DNA of 64,000 nt. Source: Trichopria drosophilae (taxonomy: Eukaryota; Arthropoda; Insecta; Hymenoptera; Diapriidae). This document shows positions 11,619 through 23,161 of this stretch, piece after piece (position 1 is the first letter of the stretch; every line of letters starts with the position of its first letter). Location: positions 20,643,501 to 20,707,500 of the forward strand of contig CM059582.1 in assembly GCA_030407085.1 (NCBI GenBank), in the 5' to 3' direction. Under the pieces are notes generated by a model. That model was given only the letters and a program-made list of their open reading frames with translations, was not told the origin of the DNA and searched no databases. The translations under genes and the position numbers were made by a program.

Positions 11619-13660
11619 GGATGTATTTTGGAATTATAAAATTGTTCAAAGTAGTGCGTTCCTTTCATTTTTCCGCGTTCCATGATTGCTAGGTTGGTAT
11701 TTTCGATTGCTGTTGCTTTCGCTCTATGTCTAAGGTCTGTGTACGGGATTTTGAATATTGCTGTTGAGTCTTTGTTCGTTGCTTGTTTCGCGTGTTGGTC
11801 TGCTTGTTCATTGCCTTGGATACCAATATGAGCCGGGATCCAATATAGTTTTAAACTTCTTCCTTTGTGGGAGTTTCTCGTTAAAAATTCATGGCATTTG
11901 GCCTTAAGTATATAGATATAAGGGTTAGTTTTTACTTCCGAGTTGTTATCTCTTAAATTGATGAGGACGCTTAAAGAATCTGTAAAGATAATTGTGTTCC
12001 TGTGCGATTGGGTCAATGCAATGTCCAATGCATCAATTAGTGCAATGCATTCGCCCGTAAATATTGACGCTTCCTTATTTATGCTATTCGTTAATACGAT
12101 TTCCGAATTTTTCGTAACGCAGGCGGTACCGACGGAGGTAGCGTTTTTTTTCTTGCTACCATCTGTGAATAAAGCAAAAGCGTTTTCGTCTTCCACTAGA
12201 TTGTCTACAGCAAGATTCGGATTCTTATCTTTTTTAAGTTTCTCGCCAAAGGTGGTATTTATTGGAATCTGGATTTTCTGTGTATCGTAATCGAATAAAT
12301 ACATATTGAAGTTTTTGCCGGAATATATTAGGTCTGCAGTGTTGATAGAATTCTTGATACACTGTATGAGTAGTTTGCTGCTCGTTTTGAAATTTTGATT
12401 TACTAATTTTTGTTGAAATGCTCGAATACATTTCTGAATTGTGAGTTCTGTATTCGAGTAGATTTTATTGAAGTAGCAGGAGCATAGGAATTTCGCTCGC
12501 TCCTCTATGGAGGTTAATTTCGATTCTGCCAACAAAATATTCGTTGGCGTACTGGCGCGGTACCCTAGAGCCAATCTTATGGCTACGTACTGAATCCGCT
12601 CTAGTTTTTCTGTTAGCGTTTTCTGAGTTGGAAAGTACACGAAACTGCCGTAATCTAGAATAGAGCGAACGAGACTCTTGTACATTATTATAAGTGTCGT
12701 TGGGTCAGTTCCCCACCACGTTCCTCTGAGGAATTTTATTATTTTTAAAGAGCGCGAACTTTTGGCATGTATATAATTAATGTGCTCCTGAAACGATAAA
12801 TTGTAACTAAACCAGATTCCAAGAAATCTCACTGATTTAATGATATTGCCTTTTATGTTGATATCGGATTCACCAGGCCGCGATTTCCCGTTGTTGAAAT
12901 GGATGTATACCGTCTTTTGTGGTGCAAGCTCCAGTCCCAGGTTAAGGAGGTTGTCATGTATGATAGATATAGCTTTTTCAACCATGTTTTTACTTTTTTC
13001 AGATGTGGATCTGTTGCAATATAAGGCAATATCATCTGCAAATTGTGACACTTGTACGCTTTTTGGGATGTTTTCAAGAATATTTGAAACATAGATGCTG
13101 TAAAGTATTGGACTGAGTACACCCCCTTGAGGAACACCTTTGTAAAGTTTTCTAGTCATATTTTCTAGGTTATTGGTGGTTGCGGTTCTTTCTGAAGTTA
13201 AGAATTTTACAAATTTTACGAAGCTAGTCGGACACCCTATTATTGCAAGCTTCTCGAGCAGTATGTCAGTATTCACATTATCAAAGGCTCCTGTGACATC
13301 GAGAAATGCCGCGTGTAGGTCTTTTTTCTTAGCGAATATGCTTTCCTCCGCTGCTAGTAAAAGATTACATAGATTGTCACTGGTACATTGCCCTTTCCTA
13401 AATCCTGACTGACTCTTGGGGAGTATGCCCTTCTTTTCTATCCAAAATTGGAATTTATTTTTTAGTAAACTTTCAAATATCTTGCAACTACAGGATGTAA
13501 GACAGATGGGTCTGACGGACCTCCCGTCAGCTTTTGGTATAAAGTGAATGAAAGTTTCGTTCCAGTCCTTCGGGTAATCGCTTTTCGAATACATTTGATT
13601 AAAAATATCAATTAGTATGAGTTTACACGTATACAATAGTGAGAGAAAATGTGAGAACAT
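11582..13660 (-). CDS. LINE ORF2 fragment: reverse transcriptase plus RNase H
   Basis: An uninterrupted 692-residue frame on the minus strand. RT motifs appear in order: SGFRKGQ at 85-91, the catalytic aspartate in AAFLDVTGAFD at 117-127 (Asp121), GVPQGGVLSPIL at 175-186, FADD at 207-210, and RFLGIWFS at 278-285. RNase H follows from about residue 495: FTDGS (Asp500), GEC (Glu537), FTDS (Asp561), and WIPAHIGIQGNEQAD at 607-621 with His611 and Asp621, so all expected catalytic acids are present. The protein would copy element RNA at a nicked chromosomal target and remove the RNA strand. The ATG used is the first in a truncated frame and is probably not a native start. The frame ends early because of a frameshift near 11590-11610. 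Confidence 0.92.
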   Translation of the reverse strand: MFSHFLSLLYTCKLILIDIFNQMYSKSDYPKDWNETFIHFIPKADGRSVRPICLTSCSCKIFESLLKNKFQFWIEKKGILPKSQSGFRKGQCTSDNLCNLLLAAEESIFAKKKDLHAAFLDVTGAFDNVNTDILLEKLAIIGCPTSFVKFVKFLTSERTATTNNLENMTRKLYKGVPQGGVLSPILYSIYVSNILENIPKSVQVSQFADDIALYCNRSTSEKSKNMVEKAISIIHDNLLNLGLELAPQKTVYIHFNNGKSRPGESDINIKGNIIKSVRFLGIWFSYNLSFQEHINYIHAKSSRSLKIIKFLRGTWWGTDPTTLIIMYKSLVRSILDYGSFVYFPTQKTLTEKLERIQYVAIRLALGYRASTPTNILLAESKLTSIEERAKFLCSCYFNKIYSNTELTIQKCIRAFQQKLVNQNFKTSSKLLIQCIKNSINTADLIYSGKNFNMYLFDYDTQKIQIPINTTFGEKLKKDKNPNLAVDNLVEDENAFALFTDGSKKKNATSVGTACVTKNSEIVLTNSINKEASIFTGECIALIDALDIALTQSHRNTIIFTDSLSVLINLRDNNSEVKTNPYIYILKAKCHEFLTRNSHKGRSLKLYWIPAHIGIQGNEQADQHAKQATNKDSTAIFKIPYTDLRHRAKATAIENTNLAIMERGKMKGTHYFEQFYNSKIHPWFHKKTYQEKL

Positions 13661-13744
13661 ACTTGTATTAACTGATTAACGTGGCAGGAATGACATTTTT
13701 TATTACTTTATCGAGTTTTTTAATCGAGTATTTTACATCAAATT

Positions 13745-14260
13745 CAAAGCTGAAAACTTTTGAAAAATAATTATCCCACTATTCTAGAGATCACTTTACA
13801 GGATTCCGAAGTAAAAATTGTGTTTCAACTAATAGAAACTTTAATATGGTGTCGAATTTATAGAAAATACCCAAAAATAATTCCCAGGCATCAGGAAGTT
13901 CCAATTTGATATTCAATTTGTAAAAAAGTTTAGAAATGATTAGTGTTATGAATTTTTTAATCTTATAAGCTCTTTCTGAGCATTACTTAAGCTATTGTAC
14001 TTTTTTTTATAACATCTTGACCCATAAAGGGGACGTTAAATACCTATGGCTAAATGTGTTTTAAATGTTTAACGCGAGAAACTGCATTTTTACAAAATTT
14101 CAAGTTTTTCGGAGAAAAATCAACGTTGACAAAAACAAAAAGTACTTATCCCACTATTTTCGAGTTCGCTCTTCAAAATTCTGAAATCAAAATTGAGTTT
14201 TTGCTAATAGGAATTCTAATGTATCGTCAAATTTGAAGAACACATAAAAAATGTTATTCT
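13745..14260. repeat. Diverged direct repeat, ~376-bp spacing
   Basis: Two segments sharing TTATCCCACTATT, at 13771 and 14147, remain alignable for more than 100 bases (an ATTCYGAARTMAAAATTG-type block, then CTAATAG and AATTCTAAT/AACTTTAAT). Neither copy codes. They look like two members of an old dispersed or tandem family. Confidence 0.4.
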
Positions 14261-14289
14261 TTGTATTTTCTTAAAGCAGCTCATATTTT

Positions 14290-17200
14290 CTGAGTTACAG
14301 CATCCAAAAATTTTTGAATGTAATTGTCACTCCGACTCCATTTTGAGTTCGAATGAAGCAGGGTATAAAAGTAAACTTTTTTCTTAAAATTCAAATATGT
14401 AATATAACTAATCTGGCAGCTCGACAAAATTCATCAAGACTCAACATTTCTAAATTGTTTGTATTGTTTTTTTAAATTTGATGTCATATTGCAATTTCAG
14501 ATGGCCCAAACTCGTAGGTTTTAATGTTTTTTCTTTGCCTTTGATACTATAAATACTTGATTGAAATTGAAGTAAAAAATGTTGTTTCAAGCGTTATTCA
14601 AGGGTTAATGTGATTTTTTCCAAAACATTCTTTTTCTTGATGTCAAAGAAATGAAAGTAAATAATTTACTAAAAGTGAAATTAATATTCGCGATTATAAT
14701 ATTACTGTGTTGGATCCATATGATAAGTTAGTAATAAAAATTTCAATTTCAACCTTTTACTATATTCGATTTATAAAATAATTTGTGCAACAGATATTTT
14801 TATATTGACAATACTGCACAATAAATGACGTGTTTTATTTAACATTGGCCTGTTTTCTATTTTATACTATCCATGTATAATAAATATGTCAAATTAAAAT
14901 ATATCTATTCTTTTTCATAAATGTGGACGTAGAATTGCATGTTACACCAGTTGCGCAAGTCGCAAAATGCAGTTTATATGCATAATTTGAAAATGTTGAT
15001 TTCTTTGTATCGATATTCATAACTCATGTTGAAAATATTGTAATCACTTTTTTATTAAATTAAACTGATATATTACAGCAAAAAATGAAAAGAATATTTT
15101 CAAAATGCTTCTTGTTCCTCACTTTTTAATATGTTTTGGTTAAATTTTTGTCTGCATAATCTTCTTGTAATGTTAAACAATTAAGTATATGGATTTTGAA
15201 AAATTCGATTAGAAAAATGAAAATTCTAATTGAAAATAAATGAATGAAAATATTTTTTTTTAATTTTCTTGAATAATTTAAATATCGATGAGACACATTT
15301 TCGGTGCTAAGCTAAACTAATCGTAAAACGCAATTTTGTTTATGTTGTGGTTCACAAAACACATCGTGGTTTCGTTTTTCCATGTATAATAATTGTATTA
15401 TTTTCTGTCCTTAGCAAGATTTAAAAATTGAATATATTGTGAAACCTATTGAAATTTGCTCTTCAGTTTTCAATTTGCCATGCATGATTAATTAATTTTA
15501 TAGTTAAATTGTTTATTGCGTAACAGAAATATAGTAGCGGATATCCGCGTTGACTTTTTTAACGATATAACAAATGCTTCCGGCGACAGAACATTCAATA
15601 CCCCTATTCTGCCTGTTTCATCCGACAATGCAATTGCAATAAACTCCAATCATTTCTTTATTGCCGTTATACTCGTGAAGACGATATATTTTTATATTCT
15701 TCTCGAAGCAAGATGAAATTTCTCTTTAAATCTAAAAAGTAATATAGTTTAAACCTTATATTGAAATCGTTCGATTTTATGAAATACTACGCTACTTTTA
15801 TTTCAATCGCATAAAGGAATGCTGATGCTTGAAATATTCCAAAAGATATGTGACACATATTATAAAGTGTTTTGGATAGAAACATTTCTATAAAAGACAC
15901 AAAATTTAGTTTAAAAACTGCTGCATAGACTATTTTAATAATGAATAATCAAAATTTGAAAATAATTTACAATAGGAATAAAATCCAGAAATATAATCTG
16001 GTTACGTAGGATTTTTCCGGTAATTTTACTGAACTTCAATATACTAATAATAATTTTAATATTCGCCAGTAATATACTCTAATTTTGAATTTCGTAGAGT
16101 GAAAAGTCAAATAAATGTAAACGTATCACGTTCATATTTTTTTTATTTGTTTGTTTTAGTGTGTATTCATTTATAAACAATTTTACATTCGAAGATGTAT
16201 TTGCGCATGACATTGGTTGGTAGTTCCTCATTACAAAAAAATGTTAACCTACCTAACTAAAATATATAGTTATAAAACTTACTAATAGTAAAAAACACTA
16301 AGAAAATTTACATAAAAACTGAACACAAAACTTCAATTTTTTTAAACTATATTGTCCAACTGTTTAAATCTTAGACTTACTATTTTCACATAATTTCTAA
16401 CTTCATACTCGCACATTAATTTGTACAGTTGATTCGTTAAACTAACTACAATTCACTATGCAACTAATTATTTCAAAATAAAAAATACAATGCTGTACAT
16501 AAAAAAACGTTGTACAAAAATTAATAAACAACAATTAAATTTTCACCGACCATTTGATCGTATATATTAAATTATACCCAATGAATATATCAAGCATCTA
16601 TTAAATTAAAAATGAACTGGCAATAAATTACCGTGGACATAAATTAGTCGAATACAATTAAATATTAAAGTTAATATAGCATTTTGTACAAATTTTCATC
16701 GACTGCTATTTCAAGAGACAACGGCAACTGTATTTAGTTACATACCTATATAGTATAGTATAATATAGTTAAAACGGAATGAGCGTCCATTTCCATTATA
16801 ACAGAATAGAAGCAACGGAATGAATTATATTCAGTACAGAATGCCGATGAACTTGTTTTAATATCAATTCGACCACAGTAGAAATTCGTATTTAATTAAA
16901 AACATTCAGTGGTATTGGATATTTACTGGCAGGTATATAAACAGCTGGTACAATTTTGGTGGATGAGTAATTTTCACACATTTATTGAAATCCAAAATTA
17001 TGTTAATGATGCTCTAGAGAAGGTTTTATTATTTAGTGAAATTGAGGCATTATCTCATGTAATAATAAATTTTAAGGATGTCAATGCAAACAAACGTCTC
17101 ATTTTCATGTATACTTTACAGATTAATCTTTTTTTCTTGGTTACTATATAATATAAATTGAATTAATCGGCGAACATTATTATCACAGGCATATACAAAA

Positions 17201-17300
17201 TTTAATTAAATTTGAATCCAAAAGTGACTTTAATTGGATCCAAATTTTTGGGACCAAAGGTATATAAACTTAGAACTGACATAAAATAATAATACAATGA
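14290..17300. other. AT-rich gene-free stretch
   Basis: Continuous AT-rich DNA without a supportable gene, RNA or clear inverted repeat. The only frames of 60-80 codons are lysine, isoleucine and phenylalanine rich and match nothing I recognise. Confidence 0.5.
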
Positions 17301-17309
17301 AGCATGCAT

Positions 17310-17415
17310 CATTTTTTGTTCCAATTATGGGAAATAAATATGAACAAAATTCCTCCTCGTTGGAGATTTGAACCCTCGGTTCTCACAATCTACAATAGTA
17401 TCCATTTGGTAACGA
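17310..17415 (-). mobile_element. tRNA-derived SINE-like fragment
   Basis: On the minus strand a B-box-like GGGTTCAAATCTCC (plus positions 17362-17375) lies downstream of an A-box/D-arm-like TTACCAAATGGA (17401-17412). No acceptor stem or CCA-compatible end is present, so this is not a functional tRNA. Beyond the B box the minus strand continues into a body containing GGAACAAA and GAT at a spacing shared with the fragment at 18629-18685. A shared tRNA-like head plus shared body suggests a SINE family. Confidence 0.4.
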
Positions 17416-17429
17416 TGTTATATTGAACA

Positions 17430-18600
17430 AAAGTAATAGATATTTTATAAAATGATTTTCACGAAAAACATATGACTAATTATTTAAACATATTTAACAC
17501 TTTTCCAAAGTTATCTACCAAATAGACCTCTTGAAGAGGTCTTGATTATTAGTAATATTGATAATACTTTAAATCGTTTTCGATGAACAAAGATGGAAAT
17601 GCAATAGAATTTTTTCTTTTGTACTTCAGTGGTCAACTTCAAATCTCGAGAAAAAGTTGAGAAAAATACATTGTTCATATTATTATGTATCGTTCATATT
17701 ATATGTAAAAATGTTCTCTGTTGAACAATCTTTAATAAATTTGGACCTCTTTTTCATTTTCTGTTACGTAAATGTTATATCCCAGTCACATTGTTTTGTC
17801 ACTGGGACGTGCGCGTTAATTGTAATGTGACGGACATTTTGGAGTCTAGGTTACATAATATTTACATACCTATGCAAAAACTGCGTTGACATCTTATATT
17901 TTTTTTATAATGTTTTAATTTTTGAAAAAATCAAGACCGAACTTTTATAAACGAGCAGTTGAAGAAGTCTTATGTTTAAATACTTACATTTATCTCATAT
18001 CCGTTTTATACAAAGTGACCGTCTTCGTAACATTTATAGATAAAGAAAAAAGAAACAATTAAAAAGTATTCATTAATTGTAATAATTAAGCGAATTGTAA
18101 TAAAAAGCATCACTAATACTAAGAAATGTAATTTTCAATTATGTTATTTAGTAAAGGTTATTCGACGAAAAATCTTATTAAAGATCACTTACGATACCTT
18201 TATGAGCAGGGACTAAGACAATTTGCTATGTTAAAGAGTGTTTAAAAATGGCGTTTTGCTGTTTGGACCTCTAACACAAATGTTGTATTTCTACTCTTTT
18301 GCGCACGCAACAAATTTTCTTATCGTGTACTTTAATTTTATTTTTGACAATTGGCAAATTTCTCGACTGCATTTTTTTATGCAGTTTAGAAGTAAATAAC
18401 TTAATTCATTCAATTGAACGAGCCCTTACAGAGTACTCGTTAATGAGTTGAAACGTTGGGCATGAATAATTTTTAAAGCAAAAAATCCTTTTGCTAATAA
18501 AAAATATAAATTATAACTGAACCGTAATAGTCATTTTATAATTCCACCAGCCTACAAGAAATTCCTAATACATTCTTAAAAAGCCGCTACTGTACAAATG
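17430..18600. other. AT-rich stretch with small palindromes
   Basis: No gene. AGACCTCTTGAAGAGGTCT at 17524-17542 is a perfect 19-base palindrome. A short hairpin with arms TCCCAGT and ACTGGGA lies at about 17780-17806. Neither has a T run or neighbouring gene that would make it a terminator. Confidence 0.4.
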
Positions 18601-18628
18601 TAAAGTCTAGTAATAATCAATTATCGTC

Positions 18629-18685
18629 TTTGTTCCAGTGAAATTAAAAATAATTATGAAAAATCGACTGAGATTCGAACCCTTT
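18629..18685 (-). mobile_element. Second tRNA-SINE-like fragment
   Basis: The minus strand carries a good B-box match, GGGTTCGAATCTC (plus 18670-18682), followed by a body with GGAACAAA and GAT at almost the same distance as in the 17.3-kb fragment (about 41 against 47 bases). The A box is not convincing. The two loci support each other as copies of one decayed SINE. Confidence 0.35.
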
Positions 18686-18699
18686 ATGAATAATCGGTT

Positions 18700-21160
18700 C
18701 ATCATTTATTCAACATATGTTTTATAAATGTATTAGGAAGTTGCACTATGATAAAATACATTATGTTTGCTTCTGGATAACGATGAATAATAAATGACGT
18801 ATTTAAGTAAAACAATTTCTTCAGTTTCAAATATTGACACTGACTGAAATAGTGACAATGTTTACAAGGTAAATTTGTCACTGTTCACTGAATTCCAATT
18901 TGTAAAATCTAGAAAGAAAAAGTAAAATTTCAGCACCTACAAGTGTTGGATGAGAATGTGATGTTACGTCTTGACTGCGAAATCAATAATAGTCTTGTAT
19001 ATATATTTTAATAAACCGAAGGATCAGTCAAGTTTTATTTCAAAATTTCTTTATATTGACATTAAAAAATAGGTATATAAAATTCAAGACATTTAGAGTA
19101 CCTAATTACAAATGTAATAGACTGATTAGTATTATTGTTTATTCTATATTTTCCCGCTACTTGTCTCATGTTAAATAATGCTAAAGGATTTGTTTCGGTG
19201 CTAGCACGTGTTAATAATGATGTATCTGTAAAATATATTAAGACACCTAATTTGAAAGTTTTATTCGTTTAATTCTGTTCCTTCAAGATTATTCGGGAAG
19301 TGCAATGTACTCTGCTAACTCTGGGACTGTATTGCGGAGTTATAAAATTGTAATTTTCGTATATTCAGAAAGAGGACCTAATTTTTAAGTAAAGCACCTA
19401 ATTAACAGCTAAAAATCTCTTCCTTTTTACACTAGCATCAGAGAATTTGAATGACCTTGAACTGCTTGATAGCTTGACATTTAAATTTTAAACTGTGTTT
19501 TAATACTGAAAATATCTTCAGGTTAAGTGTTTAACATTTTGTTCTAAAATTTAAGTTAAAACAAAGAAAATTTCTTATGAGAGCTGTTTATTTAGGTTTT
19601 TTGTAAATAATATTCAGACCAATGGTAAGTTTACTGTATTGATAAAACTCATGGTAACAACTATTTGTTAATCAATGTTTGTTGATGATGTTTGATGTTT
19701 GTTAATGATGTTTGATGTTTGTTATTGATGAGCCCGATGTCTTTGCATTATTGCCAATAACGACGTATTTTTTTTCCTTTCTTTCATTCGCAACAAGAAA
19801 TATTTAAAAATATTTGTTAAAAATTTGCATTTTAGTTTTCATGAGATCCTTGAAATGTGTCGTTAAACGAATCGAATACCTAATTTACTTCTGGAACACC
19901 TAATACAAAGTATGATACGAATTATATCGTGTATCATTATATATAATATAATTATGTACCAACTGTAAAAATGAGTTTGAAAATATAATCTTACAGCCAT
20001 ATTTTAAATTTATCATTTATATGGGTTTACATAGTTTTTTTTTGGTTAGTCGAATAAATACTACAAATAGAAATTATGTCTTCATAAAATTTTTAATGTT
20101 TTATGTAATATTGCTTAAAATTACTAAATTCTACCATATAATGGAATGGGGGTGTAAGTTACATTCTGGCCTACTTATGACTTTGGCCGCCAGGTGCGAT
20201 TGTGATGTTCTTAGCTATCCATTTCGTTGTATGTCTTCCGCTGTATGAATAAGCTTTCATTTAGTGATAAAGGAATATATGCAGTACTTCTTGTAACAAC
20301 CTGAAGTATAACCTGATTAAAAACAACGTTCCAGACAACCTGAGTAAAAAAAAAGTTTGTCGATATGTCATCAAGTTTTGATCAAAACTGATGAGATCAA
20401 TCCAAGGCGAAAGTTGCAGGCCAAAAAATAATTATTTTAGGATCTTATTGAATTAAGTCCATTAAAAAAAAGTGCTGATATGTGCAAAAATAATACTCGG
20501 TATCTTGTTTCAACTTGTAAAATGATCCCGCTTAGACTACTTTTCAATTTCGTAAGTTTTTTATGAAAATTAATCACACATTGATTACCTTTTTTACTGG
20601 TGAAGTTAGAAAAAGGTAGAACTGATCATATCTCAAAAAGGATCATATTTCAAAAAGTTTTTTCAGAAATATTGAAATATAATTATATATAATCAATAGG
20701 AATAATCAAAATTTAACGAGAAATATGCAAATTACAAAACTTAAAAGGAATTCTGATAATCATGGAATTTTTGTATAGTCAATGACTAATTGTTAGACAA
20801 TCCTCCTCTAAAACTGTAGACGCAATATTTTGTTATTAGCTACTCGAATAATTGCTTGCAAAAACTCTTTTTTTAAAAGGTAACAAGAACAATTTTCATA
20901 AAAATATTTAGAACCATTCTCAAAAGAATGAAATTCTTCTCTCAAAGAAACGAATTTTCACTTAGCAAAGTATCTCACCCAAAAATTTCGAGATATAGAA
21001 TTATAAAAAACAGTCGTTAGTCCATTTTTTCTGAAGCCTGAATCTGAAAATCTGAATCAAAAGTATTCGAGTTATCGTTCACCGGTGAATAAATTCGATA
21101 ATTCGCAATAAGTAGTATTACAATGTAATTAATTACGACTTTGAAGATTTATGCACATTT
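18700..21160. other. AT-rich stretch with a small minisatellite
   Basis: No gene recognised. At about 19676-19730 a GTTTGTTRATGATGTTTGAT unit of about 20 bases repeats nearly three times. The word ACCTAATT recurs several times between 19.1 and 19.9 kb. A palindrome around AGTTTTGATCAAAACT lies near 20375. Confidence 0.45.
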
Positions 21161-21169
21161 CGGAGTATT

Positions 21170-21690
21170 TTATGGCAGTTTAGCAATGAGCCCGCGCGCC
21201 AGGTCTCATTCACGAGAAATATTCTGGAGGCTCGAGAGCATTAATCTCGAAGCTTCTTCGCAGCATCCCCCTACGAGTATCCCCCACCACAGGAGAACAG
21301 GCGGCAGGGCCGGAGGCTCAGACATAACCTATAGGGCAAATGCCGACACGGGCTAAAAAGTGTGCGAGAGACAATGCAGGGGAGAGAGAGTACCTTGGCC
21401 TTTTCGCGGGGCAAAAATAAAACCTGTTGACACCAGAGCCCGATAACACGAGGGATTCTTTGTCTGCAATTAAATTCCAAATTTGGTTTAGCGTAGCCGA
21501 GTGCCGCTGATGCGCAATCGGGTAATTAATGAATGATAATTACAAAATTGATAGGACGATAATTAAATCCGCATTTCATCCGATTCCGCCGGCTGTCGCT
21601 TCGGAGCTTTTGCCAATGACCCCATAATTCTCGCAATTGTTTGACAATTAACGCATTGTATATTTACCGCGATAATTACATCGGTTGCAG
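21170..21690. promoter_or_regulatory. GC-rich island with dense homeodomain-type sites
   Basis: The left half is CpG-rich and contains GGGGAGAGAGAG near 21380, a GAGA-factor-type motif. The right half (21520-21690) packs several TAATTA/ATAATTA words (about 21523, 21535, 21559, 21671) among CpG-containing spacer. This arrangement is typical of developmental enhancers in insects. Short open frames are on both strands and unrecognised. The regulatory role is inference; nothing here proves activity. Confidence 0.35.
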
Positions 21691-21699
21691 GGGTAAAAA

Positions 21700-23160
21700 A
21701 TGTGTGTCGCGGTTGAAATATCGGGAATTGATATCTATTGTTCCTTTTTGTCGATTACGAAACGCAAGTAATAGGAGTGAAATTGTAGCTTATAAAACAG
21801 TACTCGCATATTTAATCCGCAATTGTGGTTTTCGAAAATAAGTAATAAATTCTTTATGCCTAAATTTTTAGTTTATTTCATGATTTCTCTGGTATTTTCA
21901 AATATGAAAACATGTTCGTCTAAAGAAACTCATTCGTAATAAAACTATAAAAAAAGACCTTTTAATATATCGAATTTTCTAACTTCGTATTTCTAAAAAT
22001 GTTCTTAAAAAGAAAATTGGTATCTTCAAAATCTCTTCAATTCGGTTCTCGTTTTTTTTTTGTAAATTAAGGCAAATTTATATCGGAACCAGTATCATGT
22101 AAACATTCTTTTCAGCTAATGAAAATAATTCTAAATTCCTTGTTGAATGAGTTTCTGACTTCAGAATGAAAACGTCGGAAAAATATTTGACCTATTTTTA
22201 TATAAACCCAATTTAATTTTCAAAGTCGTTTTGCAAATTTTCTAGTCATACTAAAAGAATGGTTAACGTTATTGAAAAAAAGAAATAAGTAAACGATATA
22301 AATGTAATTTCATAATATTGCTTACTAAGAATCGCGAATTTATAAGAAAAGTCGTTATATCCATTCTTAATTCTACTACGACTAGCAAAAAAATTATTAT
22401 TTAATTTTTTTTAACGGTTTCTTTTGTTCATTGAAAACTCTTAAATGAAAAAATTATAATTTTTCTGGAAAATTTTTAGACCTTGTCGTTTTAAAATCCG
22501 AACTCAGAATTAAAAATAGCGGAAAAAGTGTTTACAATTATACAAAAATAGTCACTCAGTGACTAATTAAACATTGTTTTTGTATCCTTATTAATTTCTT
22601 TGTTTATTCGATTCTCTGACTTGTAAGTAGAAATTAAAACGTATTGTCGATGTACAGCTACTGAAAATGTGAAAAATTATAAAAGTGGAGAAAAAGGGGG
22701 TTAAAAATGTAAAAATTCTGAGATAATTATAATTTATTACATTATTACAAAAGATCAAGATTTCCCCGTAAAAAATGGCTAAATAACTTAAAATTTGTTG
22801 GTATATTTTGAACAAACTATTCATACAGCTGATTTCATATATGAATTTTCTCGAAAATTAAACATGAACCAGATACACTTTCAGGAATGAACCTCTTTTA
22901 AAGCTATCTTCCGCAAATTTCAGAGTAATCGGTTAAAAAACGAGCGAGAATTCATAAGAATAAATTTCTGTAATACTCATGTTCTTATATATGAAAGTTA
23001 TTCTTGCGAATTTCTCGGTCGTTTTCGAGCCGAATTCACTGAAATTTGTCGTACATTCATAAAAAAGGAGTAAAATAGCTTTAAAGTAGTATTTCACTGT
23101 AAATACTCACTGAAACAAATGTTTGTAAATAAAAATACATTATCAGCAAAGGCGAATTTG
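21700..23160. other. AT-rich stretch with diverged repeats
   Basis: No gene recognised. Blocks near 22147 (GAGTTTCTGACTTCAG) and 22500 are related to each other, and the first also matches about 16 bases near 32830, suggesting fragments of an old dispersed repeat. TAGTCACTCAGTGACTA near 22550 is a 17-base palindrome. Confidence 0.4.
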
Positions 23161-23161
23161 A

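Larger units (their letters stand above)
11355..13665 (-). mobile_element. 5'-truncated non-LTR retrotransposon (I/R1/LOA-type LINE)
   Basis: The element reads on the minus strand. A run of ten A on that strand (T run at 11355-11364) marks the likely 3' tail. The body encodes the central and C-terminal parts of ORF2: reverse transcriptase, RNase H and a terminal CCHC-like knuckle. The apurinic-type endonuclease and the first RT block, which normally precede the sequence present here, are missing. An in-frame stop lies six codons upstream of the first in-frame ATG, consistent with 5' truncation on insertion. I could not identify a target-site duplication. RNase H fused behind RT places it in the I/R1/LOA group rather than in RNase-H-less Jockey or CR1 lineages. 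Confidence 0.9.

Noticed and set aside
17345..17420. tRNA gene on the minus strand
   Set aside because: A- and B-box-like words are present, but there is no acceptor stem pairing and the body matches a second locus, so SINE-like.
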